NCBI RefSeq assembly: GCF_900102965.1
Contig: NZ_FNGM01000021.1
Span: 1-64,000, forward strand
Origin: Paenibacillus jilunlii
GTDB lineage: Bacteria > Bacillota > Bacilli > Paenibacillales > Paenibacillaceae
Direction of reading: 5' to 3'
DNA: 64,000 nucleotides
A model generated the notes under the pieces. It was given only the letters and a program-made list of their open reading frames with translations, was not told the origin of the DNA and searched no databases. Below are positions 16,687-25,359 of this stretch, piece after piece (the first letter of the stretch is position 1; every line of letters begins with the position of its first letter). Position numbers and translations under genes: made by a program.

Positions 16687-17546
16687 TACACCTGTTCCCC
16701 CTTTACATAGAGAAGAAGAATATCGTCAATAGAAGCGTCGTCCACTACTGCCGTCTTATGCCTGCGGCGCGCTTGTTCCTTATCGGCAACCAGCACATCC
16801 CACTGATAGTCGCACTTCCGGTAGGCAAGGACCTCCGATTTGTCAATCTGTTCAAACAGCGCTGCCCCACAACGAATAATACCGTAGTTGTATCGTAGTT
16901 CGTCCTTTGCCTTACAGAACAGAACCTTTCCCTCGTGAATAAAGGTGATGAAATCAGCCACTTTCTCCAAATCCGTGGTGATGTGGGAAGACATCAGGAT
17001 AGAGTGGTTTTCGTCCTGTACAAAATCCAGAAAAACATCCAGCATATCGTCACGCATGATAGGATCAAGTCCGCTAGTCGCTTCGTCCAGGATCAAGAGC
17101 TTTGGCTTATGGGAGAGTGCTACAGCAATACAAAGCTTCATCTTCATGCCTTTGGAAAATGTTTTGATCTCCTTGTCGGGAGAGAGCTGGAACTTTTTTA
17201 AATAACTGTGGTATAAGGCTTCGTCCCATTGATTATAGGCAGCCGCTGAAATTTTGCCGACCTTGGCCGGTGTGAGGGTTTCATAGAAGTTGATACCGTC
17301 AAACACAACGCCGATGTCCTCTTTGATTTGCTTGGGATTAGAGGACAGCTCCTGACCCCAAAATGTGACGGTACCTTCATCCTTTCGGATGAGTTCAAGA
17401 ATGGCGTTAATGGTGGTGCTTTTGCCGGCACCGTTCTCACCAATCAGCCCCATGATCGTGCCTCTCGGAATAGAAAAGGAAACCTGATCCAGCTTGAAAT
17501 CAGGATATTGTTTGGTTAGGTTCTCAACCTGCAAAATAGGTTCCAT
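16686..17546 (-). CDS. ABC transporter ATP-binding protein (YtrB-like)
   Basis: 286 residues with Walker A GLIGENGAGKSTT near 36-48, signature FSKGMKMKLCIA and Walker B LLILDEATSGLDPI, then SSHITTDLEKVAD. The family works with ABC-2 permeases under GntR/YtrA control; in B. subtilis such operons respond to cell-wall antibiotics. It lies two bases after the GntR gene's stop and overlaps the permease start. Confidence 0.88.
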   Translation of the reverse strand: MEPILQVENLTKQYPDFKLDQVSFSIPRGTIMGLIGENGAGKSTTINAILELIRKDEGTVTFWGQELSSNPKQIKEDIGVVFDGINFYETLTPAKVGKISAAAYNQWDEALYHSYLKKFQLSPDKEIKTFSKGMKMKLCIAVALSHKPKLLILDEATSGLDPIMRDDMLDVFLDFVQDENHSILMSSHITTDLEKVADFITFIHEGKVLFCKAKDELRYNYGIIRCGAALFEQIDKSEVLAYRKCDYQWDVLVADKEQARRRHKTAVVDDASIDDILLLYVKGEQV

Positions 17547-17548
17547 AG

Positions 17549-17926
17549 TTATTCCTCCTCTTGGTAAAACATAGTCAAAAGCTCAATCAGCTTGCTGAGT
17601 GGTATACCGCTGGTACGCGCAATATCTGCGGCCTCCTGCAAATGTCCTTCTGCTTTTCGCTGTTGTTCTTCTTGGAAGAAATCTTTGTTTTGCGAGGATA
17701 CAAAACTCCCCCGCCCAACAGTCGTTTCAATAAAGCCATCCCGCTGCAAATCCTCATAAGCCTTTTGTACGGTAATGACACTGACATGAATAGATTTAGC
17801 CAATGCACGCATGGACGGAATAGGGTCGCCTGTCTGTAATTCTCCGCCCATAATCATTGCCTTAATCTGTGAGGTGATTTGTTCATATATAGGCTTGCTC
17901 GTATTACTGCTGATGATGATTTCCAC
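17549..17926 (-). CDS. GntR family regulator, YtrA subfamily
   Basis: 125 residues. The winged helix occupies about 10-75 (PIYEQITSQIKAMIMGGEL, then IPSMRALAKSIHVSVITVQKAYEDLQRDGFIETTVGRGSFV). The C-terminal part is only about 45 residues, too short for a ligand domain and typical of YtrA-type dimerisers. It is the first gene of the ABC operon and has a palindrome (17953-17977) just upstream, so it very probably represses its own operon. Confidence 0.9.
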   Translation of the reverse strand: MEIIISSNTSKPIYEQITSQIKAMIMGGELQTGDPIPSMRALAKSIHVSVITVQKAYEDLQRDGFIETTVGRGSFVSSQNKDFFQEEQQRKAEGHLQEAADIARTSGIPLSKLIELLTMFYQEEE

Positions 17927-17952
17927 ACGGCCCCTCCTTTACAGTGTATTTA

Positions 17953-17977
17953 AGTGTACCTATTGTATAAGTACATT
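17953..17977. promoter_or_regulatory. Candidate GntR/YtrA operator
   Basis: TGTAC (17955) and GTACA (17971) form an inverted repeat with an 11-bp spacer, 27 bp before the regulator start. The minus strand over the same stretch has TATAAT- and TATACAAT-like -10 boxes, so bound regulator would block transcription. Confidence 0.5.
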
Positions 17978-18098
17978 ATAGTTAGGTGGAGTGCATTTTG
18001 TCAAAGGAGTTTCTAATGGCTCTTTTTGAAAGTTTTAGATCACCCCATGTTATTATTAGATAAGTTAGGCTATACATTCCCATGGGAGGACTGTTTGG

Positions 18099-18779
18099 AT
18101 GGTCAAAATTCTTATCGTGGACGACGATCCGCACATTCGCGCCCTGATGCGCCTGTACTTGAAGAATGAAGGGTTCGATTTGGCCGAGGCGGACAACGGC
18201 ATCGATGCGCATGCCATCGTCAAAGGCTCAGGGATCGATCTGGTTATCCTTGATATTATGATGCCGCAGATGGACGGATGGGAGCTGTGCCAGGAGATTC
18301 GGACAAGCGATCCCGACATTCCGCTCCTGATGGTAACGGCCAAGGGCGAAGCGGGTCAAAAGATCAAAGGCTTCCAGCTCGGGACCGATGATTATATGAC
18401 AAAGCCGTTCGATCCGGTGGAGCTTGTAATGAGGGTTAAAGCCTTACTGCGGCGCTCCCGGATTGCCTCTTCCCAGGTCATTGCGCTGGGTGATATCGTA
18501 CTGAACCGGAAAACGTATAAGGTTATGCGGGGAGACGAGGAACTGACTTTGCCTCTGAAGGAATTCGAGCTGTTATTCGTGCTTGCCGGCCATCCGGGGC
18601 AGATTTTCACGCGGGAGCAGCTGATCACCCAGATCTGGGGCATGGATTACGAAGGAGACGACCGGACCGTCGATGTTCATATCAAGCGGCTGCGGGAACG
18701 TTTTGGCGGGGATGCCCGCTATTTTCGCATTGAAACGGCACGAAGTGTAGGCTACCGTCTGGCGGTAAATCCGGGATGA
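18099..18779 (+). CDS. OmpR-family response regulator
   Basis: 226 residues; start supported by GGGAGGA ten bases upstream. Receiver residues: Asp8-Asp9, phospho-acceptor Asp52 (LVILDIMMPQMDGWE) and Lys in YMTKPFDP. The DNA-binding winged helix ends YFRIETARSVGYRLAV. It overlaps the kinase gene by ATGA. With the peptidase and AlkD-like genes it forms one unit in the same direction. Confidence 0.93.
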   Translation: MVKILIVDDDPHIRALMRLYLKNEGFDLAEADNGIDAHAIVKGSGIDLVILDIMMPQMDGWELCQEIRTSDPDIPLLMVTAKGEAGQKIKGFQLGTDDYMTKPFDPVELVMRVKALLRRSRIASSQVIALGDIVLNRKTYKVMRGDEELTLPLKEFELLFVLAGHPGQIFTREQLITQIWGMDYEGDDRTVDVHIKRLRERFGGDARYFRIETARSVGYRLAVNPG

Positions 18780-20161
18780 AAACATTATACGTCCGCGTCG
18801 TGCTGACTTTTCTGGCCGTCATCGTCATCAGCCTGGTCGCATCCCTGCTCATCTCCCTTGCTCTATTTCAGAAGGCGCTTAACGCTACGGGTAAAAACGA
18901 TATGATCGCGGCCGGCAACCGCATTATCCGGGTGTATGAACAGACGAATCCTCCAGATTTGGATACTTTTATGGACAATATGGCCGAGCTGGTTTCTTAT
19001 ACCCTGCAGCTCTACGACGGCAATGGCGGGGTGGACTCCTATGTACCGGCCAAAGGCAGGCAGGCCGGGAAGATTAGCCCGGAATCTGTCCGCAAGGTGC
19101 TGCAGGGAGAGGTGTACCGTTCGCAAGGACAAGATAACGGAACGTTCATCGGCCTTCCGTTTGTATCTGAAGGGAAACGTTATGCCTTATTTGTGCAGAG
19201 CTCTTCCAAGAACGAAGCCGCGCTCATCCGTTTGTTCTTTACCATCCTGCTTCTCATGCTAGCGCTCGGAAGCTTGGGTATTCTCGTTGCCGGCAGGTAC
19301 GTGGTGAAGCCTCTCCAGGTAATGACGGATGCGACTAAGCGGCTGGCCAAAGGCGACTTCGAGGTTGAACTGAAAATAAACCGTGGAGACGAACTGGGAA
19401 CACTCTCGCAGAGCATTAACGATATGGCCCGGGAAATCAGACAAATGGAGCGGATGCGGCAGGATTTTGTATCGAACGTGTCTCATGAAATCCAGTCGCC
19501 GTTGACTTCCATCTCCGGTTTTGCGAAGGCATTGAAGGATGGCAAGCTTGCTATCGGGGAGGAGGAACGCGAGCAATACTTGGATATTATCGTTACGGAG
19601 AGCGACAGGCTGTCCAGACTCAGCGATAATCTGCTGAAGCTCGCTTCCCTCGAATCGGAGCATCATCCGTTCAAGACGGAGACCTATAATCTGGATGAGC
19701 AGATTCGGCGGGTGATTGTCGCTTGCGAACCCCAGTGGTCGGCAAAAAACATCCGCGTCGATATGGAGTCCTCTTCCGGTGCTGCTGTCCGAATAACGGC
19801 CGACAAGGATCAGCTCAATCAAGTGTGGATGAATTTGCTCGGGAATGCCGTTAAGTTCACGCCTTGCGCCCGACACGTCTTCATCACGATCAGCCAACCT
19901 CATCCCAATGAGGTTGCCGTGGCGGTAAGCGATTCCGGAATCGGCATTGCGCCGGAGGAGGTAAGCTTTATTTTTGAACGCTTCTACAAAGCGGACAAGT
20001 CGCGGGCCGAACACCGGAGCGGCAATGGTCTTGGTCTTGCCATCTCCCACAAGATCGTTGCGCTTCATCATGGAAGCATAGCGGTGAAGAGTACGGCCGG
20101 ACTGGGTACAACGTTCACCGTGACGCTCCCCGTTGTTTCTCCTTCTGGTTCTGTCCTTTAG
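18776..20161 (+). CDS. Membrane sensor histidine kinase with HAMP domain
   Basis: 461 residues. Membrane segments at about 8-31 and 152-174 frame an extracytoplasmic sensor of about 120 residues. A HAMP domain (175-228) leads to the H-box FVSNVSHEIQSPLTSISGF with His237. The ATPase domain has NLLGNAVKFTP, DSGIGIAPEE and GNGLGLAISHKIV. The substrate-sensing part has no recognised motif. Coupled to the regulator; 70 bp upstream of an S41 peptidase gene, which may be its target. Confidence 0.93.
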   Translation: MKTLYVRVVLTFLAVIVISLVASLLISLALFQKALNATGKNDMIAAGNRIIRVYEQTNPPDLDTFMDNMAELVSYTLQLYDGNGGVDSYVPAKGRQAGKISPESVRKVLQGEVYRSQGQDNGTFIGLPFVSEGKRYALFVQSSSKNEAALIRLFFTILLLMLALGSLGILVAGRYVVKPLQVMTDATKRLAKGDFEVELKINRGDELGTLSQSINDMAREIRQMERMRQDFVSNVSHEIQSPLTSISGFAKALKDGKLAIGEEEREQYLDIIVTESDRLSRLSDNLLKLASLESEHHPFKTETYNLDEQIRRVIVACEPQWSAKNIRVDMESSSGAAVRITADKDQLNQVWMNLLGNAVKFTPCARHVFITISQPHPNEVAVAVSDSGIGIAPEEVSFIFERFYKADKSRAEHRSGNGLGLAISHKIVALHHGSIAVKSTAGLGTTFTVTLPVVSPSGSVL

Positions 20162-20230
20162 GTTCATGCTCCGTTCATATTTCTCTTATAAGATCATTGC
20201 GAAACCCATTGAACGATTGGAGGAATATGA

Positions 20231-21916
20231 ATGATGAGCTTTATGCTAGATATGTTCGATTCATTGAAATGGTTGACTGGCTGGGAAATGATTTTGTGCG
20301 CGTTGTACTTGTTTGTCTTGCTGGGGTATACTTTTCTCAAAAATAACCGGTGGTTTTATTTTATTCCCGGCGCGGGCGTAATAGTTGCGGTTATAAGTCT
20401 TATCAATGGCGATGCCTCTATACTGGCGCTGTTGATTTACGCCTCAACGGCCATACTCTTCTTATGCACCGTTAAAAGAATCTTTAAACCGGCTAAGCCG
20501 CCGTCCCCAAAAATTCGGACCGTCATGGTTATTGTGTTCGTCCTCGGTTTCCTGCCAACGCTATTGGCATTAACTATTGCGGGTGAAGTCCGGTACAATC
20601 CGGTGAGCGATTTAAGCCATAAGAGCTATACCCAGGCTTTTACCGCGATGAACGAACGATTGTCCGCCGAATATCCTTTTGGAGACTGGAAAAAAATCGA
20701 TTGGGAAGCAAAGAAGAACAAATACGGACCTCTATTCCGCCAAGCGGAAATCAGCCAAGACCCGAACCTCTACTATAAAACTTTAAGGGATTACCTCTTT
20801 TCATTCCGTGACGGTCATATCCAAATCGTGAATGAACATCTGTATGACGATAATAGCGTATTTAAGAATGAAGTTGGCGGCGGCGTCGGAATCAGCACCA
20901 TTCAATTGGATGACGGCAGGGTGTTGGTTAGCTTGCTGGTACCGGGCAGCCCGGCTGACCAATGCGGCATCAAACTTGGAGCCGAGATCATTTCATGGGA
21001 TGGGAAAGACGTTAAGAAGGCATTAGATGAGACGTCTTGGAGCGAGAACCCTCCGGCAACGGAAGGGGACCGGATTCACAATCAAGGACGGTTCTTAGCA
21101 AGAGCACCGATCGGCCAGAACATTCAGGTCAAATTCCGGAATCTGGACGCTCCGGCGGTCATAACCGCGGCGCTTACAGCCTATGACGATCAGTACGAAA
21201 CCTTGAAGAAAACGAAGGTAAAGCTGAAGAAAGAAGATCTGCCAGTGGAAGGCCAGATACTTAAGGAGAAATATGGTTACGTAAAAATCAGATATTTCCT
21301 TCCTGGTGCAACGCAATCCGATCCCGCGAAAGCGCTGGAAGATATAATAAAAGCGTTTCAGGAGAAACAAGTAAAGGGAATAATCATCGATCTGCGGGAT
21401 AATCCGGGCGGGGATGATGACCTTGTTGCCCAAATGGCGGGACATTTCGTGAACAGGAAAAGGATCTTTGAATATGTCAGTTACTACAACCGAAATACAG
21501 GACGTTTTGAAATCAACCGTGCCGAAACCAGAACCGTTCAACCTTCGCGGATTTACTTTCCAGGGAAAATAGCCGTCCTCATTAATCATAACACCGCGAG
21601 CTCGGGGGAAGGCTTACCTTTGTTCTTACAAGGAATGTCCAATGTTAAGATTATCGGGTTTACATCTACGAATGGTTCGTTCGGTGTCGTGTCCGCTCCT
21701 ATAGAAATGAACATGCCGGAAGGATATGTCGTGCAGTTCCCGGATGGAAGATCCCTTAACCAAGACCAAAAGATTCAAGGCGACAGCGATGAACGCGGTC
21801 AAGGAGGAGCAACTCCTGACATTAGGGTTCCCATGAACGGGCAGACATTTAAAATGAAGGTTATTGAAGGGCAGGACGTGGAGTTGGATTATGCGTTAGC
21901 TTCTTTCAATGGCTAA
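20231..21916 (+). CDS. Membrane-anchored S41-family serine peptidase with PDZ-like domain
   Basis: 561 residues. Four hydrophobic segments (about 18-36, 45-58, 62-82, 97-118) precede an extracytoplasmic S41 fold. GGGVGISTIQLDDGRVLV then GSPADQCGIKLGAEIISWDGKDV is a PDZ-like module. The catalytic region has LRDNPGGDDD, then HNTASSGEGLP with Ser457/458. The Lys of CtpA-type enzymes (x-G-K-G) is replaced by Asn (STNGSFG), whereas His196 in FRDGHIQIV fits the Ser/His arrangement of tricorn/NSR-type S41 enzymes. NSR cleaves the lantibiotic nisin and lies beside a two-component system, so a peptide-resistance role is plausible. That role is inferred. Confidence 0.82.
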   Translation: MMSFMLDMFDSLKWLTGWEMILCALYLFVLLGYTFLKNNRWFYFIPGAGVIVAVISLINGDASILALLIYASTAILFLCTVKRIFKPAKPPSPKIRTVMVIVFVLGFLPTLLALTIAGEVRYNPVSDLSHKSYTQAFTAMNERLSAEYPFGDWKKIDWEAKKNKYGPLFRQAEISQDPNLYYKTLRDYLFSFRDGHIQIVNEHLYDDNSVFKNEVGGGVGISTIQLDDGRVLVSLLVPGSPADQCGIKLGAEIISWDGKDVKKALDETSWSENPPATEGDRIHNQGRFLARAPIGQNIQVKFRNLDAPAVITAALTAYDDQYETLKKTKVKLKKEDLPVEGQILKEKYGYVKIRYFLPGATQSDPAKALEDIIKAFQEKQVKGIIIDLRDNPGGDDDLVAQMAGHFVNRKRIFEYVSYYNRNTGRFEINRAETRTVQPSRIYFPGKIAVLINHNTASSGEGLPLFLQGMSNVKIIGFTSTNGSFGVVSAPIEMNMPEGYVVQFPDGRSLNQDQKIQGDSDERGQGGATPDIRVPMNGQTFKMKVIEGQDVELDYALASFNG

Positions 21917-21931
21917 AAGGAGTGTTTAACA

Positions 21932-22639
21932 ATGAATTTTGAAATGGTTATGCAGGAACTTGAAGCGCTCGGCAAGGAACGGACCAAAAAAATCTATCAA
22001 TCCAATGGGGCGCATGAACCGCTTTTTGGTGTAGCTACAGGTCAAATGAAGCCGATTGCCAAAAAAATAAAAATAAACCAGCCCTTGGCTGAGCAGCTTT
22101 ACGCTACAGGGAACTATGACGCCATGTATTTTGCCGGAATCATTGCAGATCCGCAATCGATGACTGAAGCAGATTTTGAGCGTTGGATCGATGGGGCGTA
22201 TTTCTATATGCTGTCCGATTATGTGGTTGCGGTAACCCTGGCCGAAGCGGATATTGCCCAAGAAGTAGCCGATAAATGGATTGCAAGCGGCGAAGAACTG
22301 AGAATGTCTGCGGGCTGGAGCTGTTACTGCTGGCTTTTGGGAAATCGGCCTGACCATGAATTCTCTGAAACCAAGCTTGCCCATATGCTTGATCTTGTGA
22401 AGAATACAATCCATGATTCTCCTGAGCGGACGAAATACGCTATGAATAATTTTATCTACACCGTTGGGGTATCCTATGTGCCGCTCCATGAGGCAGCGGT
22501 CGAAACCGCACAGACAGTAGGTCCTGTAGAAGTTCAAAAAGACAAGAAAAAGAGCAGCTTCCTGCTCGCTTCTGAACGTATTCAAAAGGCGGTGAGTAAA
22601 GGGGAGCTTGGGTTCAAACGCAAACATGTAAGATGTTGA
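21932..22639 (+). CDS. DNA alkylation repair protein, AlkD-like HEAT fold
   Basis: 235 residues, all-helical. MNFEMVMQELEALGKERTKKIY then GVATGQMKPIAKKI, then WIDGAYFYMLSDYV and NRPDHEFSETKLAHMLD match the AlkC/AlkD-like family of HEAT-fold proteins, many annotated as DNA alkylation repair enzymes. The usual catalytic Asp of AlkD could not be placed with certainty. It lies 15 bp after the peptidase gene with AAAGGAG at the start, so it is probably co-transcribed. Confidence 0.78.
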   Translation: MNFEMVMQELEALGKERTKKIYQSNGAHEPLFGVATGQMKPIAKKIKINQPLAEQLYATGNYDAMYFAGIIADPQSMTEADFERWIDGAYFYMLSDYVVAVTLAEADIAQEVADKWIASGEELRMSAGWSCYCWLLGNRPDHEFSETKLAHMLDLVKNTIHDSPERTKYAMNNFIYTVGVSYVPLHEAAVETAQTVGPVEVQKDKKKSSFLLASERIQKAVSKGELGFKRKHVRC

Positions 22640-22695
22640 GCAGCCATAAAGACTCTGGGAAGTTGAGAATGTCCAAGACTTGTTAAGCTATTGCA

Positions 22696-22745
22696 AAAAG
22701 GGCCAGGTGCATCTTCCAAAAGGAGGATGCACTCTAGCCCTTTTT
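22696..22745. terminator. Bidirectional terminator
   Basis: AAAAAGGGC...TGCATC-TCC and GGA-GATGCA...GCCCTTTTT form a long hairpin with T-runs on both strands, between the convergent AlkD-like and sstT genes. It serves both. Confidence 0.8.
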
Positions 22746-22782
22746 ACTCAGAACAATCCTCTTCTGAGAGCCATTATTGTTC

Positions 22783-24012
22783 TTATACCTTAACCGTATT
22801 CCCTGTGTTTTCTTTACGTTGTTTGGCATATTCAGCAGTTGCTGTGAAAAGCACATCGGAGGAGGAATTTAATGCTGTTTCAAAAGAATCCTGTAAAACA
22901 CCGATGATGAAGCCTACACCAACGACCTGAATCGCAATATCATTCGGAATGCCGAAGATGCTGCATGCCATCGGAATAAGCAAGAGTGACCCGCCGGCAA
23001 CCCCCGAGGCGCCCGCTGCAGCTACAGCGGATAGAACGCTAAGAATAAGCGCCGTCCCGAAATCGACCTCAATTCCAAGTGTATGAACAGCTGCGAGTGT
23101 TAAGACCGAGATTGTAACTGCTGCGCCCGCCATATTGATCGTAGCACCTAGAGGAATAGATACGGAATACGTATCTTTATCCAGCCCTAATTTTTCACAT
23201 AATCTCATGTTGATGGGGATGTTTGCAGCCGAGCTGCGGGTAAAAAATGCAGTAATTCCGCTTTCCTTCAGGCAGCTAAGCACAAGCGGATACGGATTTC
23301 TGCGAATATTGAGATAGACGATCAACGGATTGACCACAAGCGCCATAAAGAGCATGCATCCAATTAGAATAAGAAGTAATTTTCCGTAATCGAGCAAGGA
23401 AGAGAGCCCATTTGTGGTAATGGAATCAAAGACCAGCCCCATAATTCCCAGCGGTGCCCAATTAATTACCCATTTGACGATCTGGGATACAGCATCTGAA
23501 AAATTAACAAGTCCTTTTTTTGTACTGTCATTGGCATTTTTTAGAGCAACACCAAGCAGGAGGGCCCAAGCCAGGATGCCGATATAGTTGGCACTCAGGA
23601 GGGCATTTACCGGGTTGTCGACTACCTTGAACAATAAGGTTTTCAGTACTTCTACAATCCCATCCGGAGGGGTCAGATCTGCGGCCCCTTTTACAAGAGA
23701 CAAGCTTACCGGAAAGATAAAACTGGCAATAACGGCTACCAGTCCTGCCAGAAAAGTACTTGCACCATAGAGGGTAAGAATCGATTTCATATTGGTTTGA
23801 TGGCCTTTTTTATGCTGCGAGATGGCAGACATCACCAGGAGCAAGACCAGCATGGGCGCAACCGCCTTAAGTGAGGAGACAAATAAAGAACCGAAAATGG
23901 TGATCCCTGTTGCATTGGGAACCAACAAAGCCAGGATAATCCCAACTATAATCCCAATAAAGATTCGTTTGACCAGGCTCAGTTGATTCCACTTGAGTAG
24001 TAATGTGTTCAT
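22783..24012 (-). CDS. sstT: Serine/threonine:Na+ symporter
   Basis: 409 residues, the usual length for SstT of the DAACS (glutamate symporter fold) family. It opens with SLVKRIFIGIIVGIILAL and shows the two hairpin-loop signatures FFTRSSAANIPINM and GATINMAGAAVTISV, plus AAAGASGVAGGSLLLIP, all characteristic of SstT. It imports L-serine and L-threonine with sodium. It is monocistronic, with its own terminator shared with the convergent gene and no visible leader structure in the 220 bp upstream. Confidence 0.93.
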   Translation of the reverse strand: MNTLLLKWNQLSLVKRIFIGIIVGIILALLVPNATGITIFGSLFVSSLKAVAPMLVLLLVMSAISQHKKGHQTNMKSILTLYGASTFLAGLVAVIASFIFPVSLSLVKGAADLTPPDGIVEVLKTLLFKVVDNPVNALLSANYIGILAWALLLGVALKNANDSTKKGLVNFSDAVSQIVKWVINWAPLGIMGLVFDSITTNGLSSLLDYGKLLLILIGCMLFMALVVNPLIVYLNIRRNPYPLVLSCLKESGITAFFTRSSAANIPINMRLCEKLGLDKDTYSVSIPLGATINMAGAAVTISVLTLAAVHTLGIEVDFGTALILSVLSAVAAAGASGVAGGSLLLIPMACSIFGIPNDIAIQVVGVGFIIGVLQDSFETALNSSSDVLFTATAEYAKQRKENTGNTVKV

Positions 24013-24226
24013 GTATTCCCTCCGGGTTCATTATGGAAATATAACTAAGCCCAGCCACCAGGTTGTTGTGAGGCAAGGTTACATTTCCCGTTAGTTTATC
24101 ATGAAAATTATCGGTTGTGTGCGGGTGGAAAGATTTGTGCTTAAATCTTCACTTTATCATAGCGATACATTAAAACTTTAACTTTATGAAGGGAAAAGTC
24201 AACTGTAAATACATCCCTAATTAAAG

Positions 24227-24264
24227 ATCGGCCACTATTCTCCTGAACGAGAAAAGTAGCCGAT
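24227..24264 (-). terminator. Terminator overlapping the end of phosphatidyltransferase copy 2
   Basis: On the minus strand ATCGGCTACTTTTCTC and GAGAATAGTGGCCGAT form a 16-position stem with two mismatches around GTTCAG, followed by CTTTAATT. The hairpin includes the last ten codons and the stop of the gene. Confidence 0.65.
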
Positions 24265-24789
24265 TCTTGTAACATCCCGTAATAACTCTTTAGAGGTTAA
24301 ATTAATCATCAGTTCCTCAATGGCCGAGTAGCTTGCCAATCCGCAGATTACAACTGCGGTTGCAGTGAGCCCGAATACGCTGTACAGAAAGGGGAAGGAG
24401 AACAGCGCAAGTCCTGTGGCCTTGTTGGCATAGGTATGGAGGAAAGACAACGCACGGTATTTTACGAATCCTGCCAGCAATGAGCCTAGGCGGACCAGGG
24501 CAACAGCAGCGATCCAGCAGATGATCCACAAGGAGGGAAGAAGAATCGGGAGGAAGACCACCAGCAGAACAGCTATAAAAATAGTATCCGCTACACCGTC
24601 TATACTGGCACCTAAAGAACTGCTGCTGTTGGTTTTTCTTGCGACATACCCGTCGAGCACATCGCTTGCCCCACAGACGACATAGATGCCAAAAAACAGT
24701 GCGGATAACGGCTGTACAACGATCAACAGCAGGGAGCACAGTATCCGTAGTACAGATAGGGTATTGGGAATATGCTTTATTTGTACCAC
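24235..24789 (-). CDS. CDP-alcohol phosphatidyltransferase, copy 2
   Basis: 184 residues. A close paralogue of copy 1 at 8266-8808: same motif SDVLDGYVARKTNS then GASIDGVAD, same helices, and the same strings such as SFLHTYANKATGLALFSFP. It shares the role of transferring a phosphatidyl group from CDP-diacylglycerol to an unknown alcohol. GTG at 24789 is the only standard start in frame, yet AGGTGG overlaps it and lies five bases before ATA at 24780, where relatives have Met-Lys-His-Ile-Pro-Asn. It lies 17 bp after the VOC gene and is probably co-transcribed with it. Confidence 0.85.
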   Translation of the reverse strand: MVQIKHIPNTLSVLRILCSLLLIVVQPLSALFFGIYVVCGASDVLDGYVARKTNSSSSLGASIDGVADTIFIAVLLVVFLPILLPSLWIICWIAAVALVRLGSLLAGFVKYRALSFLHTYANKATGLALFSFPFLYSVFGLTATAVVICGLASYSAIEELMINLTSKELLRDVTRIGYFSRSGE

Positions 24790-24806
24790 CTCATCATACT
24801 TACATT

Positions 24807-25229
24807 CTATGTATCGGTCTGTTCAGTCATGAGTCCCCAGCGAAAGCCAAATTTATCAATAAGTGAAACCATACAGGAGCTGTATGTCGTACTGCGCAAC
24901 GGATGAATGATTGTCCCCCCGGCCTTCAAAACTTCGTAGGCCTTTTTTACTTGGCTGGCGGTATTAAAGGTGACCGTAAGAAATAAAGACGTGCTATCCG
25001 TTGGATGTAGCTCTAATTCATCGGCAAGCATAATGCGCTGTTCCCCGATATAAGCCTCCGCATGATACACATAGCCTTTTTGTTCTTCAGATAATTCGAT
25101 ATTCCAGTCGCGTTGGTTCGCGTCGTTATAATGCAATATGAAGTCAATTCTGATGTCAAAGGCTTGCTGATATAGACCGAGTGCCTCTTCGCATTGTCCA
25201 TGAAAGTGCAGCGTAGGTGTTACGATCAT
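24807..25229 (-). CDS. VOC superfamily protein (PhnB/glyoxalase-like)
   Basis: 140 residues with one complete vicinal-oxygen-chelate unit: MIVTPTLHFHGQCEEALGLYQQAF at the start, then HAEAYIGEQRIMLADEL in the middle and LIDKFGFRWGL near the end, as in PhnB-like proteins. The family covers resistance proteins, dioxygenases and proteins of unknown activity, so the reaction cannot be named. It is the first gene of a two-gene unit with phosphatidyltransferase copy 2. Confidence 0.85.
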   Translation of the reverse strand: MIVTPTLHFHGQCEEALGLYQQAFDIRIDFILHYNDANQRDWNIELSEEQKGYVYHAEAYIGEQRIMLADELELHPTDSTSLFLTVTFNTASQVKKAYEVLKAGGTIIHPLRSTTYSSCMVSLIDKFGFRWGLMTEQTDT

Positions 25230-25359
25230 TTCTTCATCCCCAATCTTTAGTGACCGGCAGTGAATACTGCATTGGTTTAATATTATATTATAGCGATATC
25301 ATTCAATGATAAATGCTGGTCACCTGACTATTTTTGGCATAAGTTGTCTATGCGTCACG

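Noticed and set aside
19259..20167. 302-codon minus-strand frame
   Set aside because: Exact antisense shadow of the histidine kinase gene.
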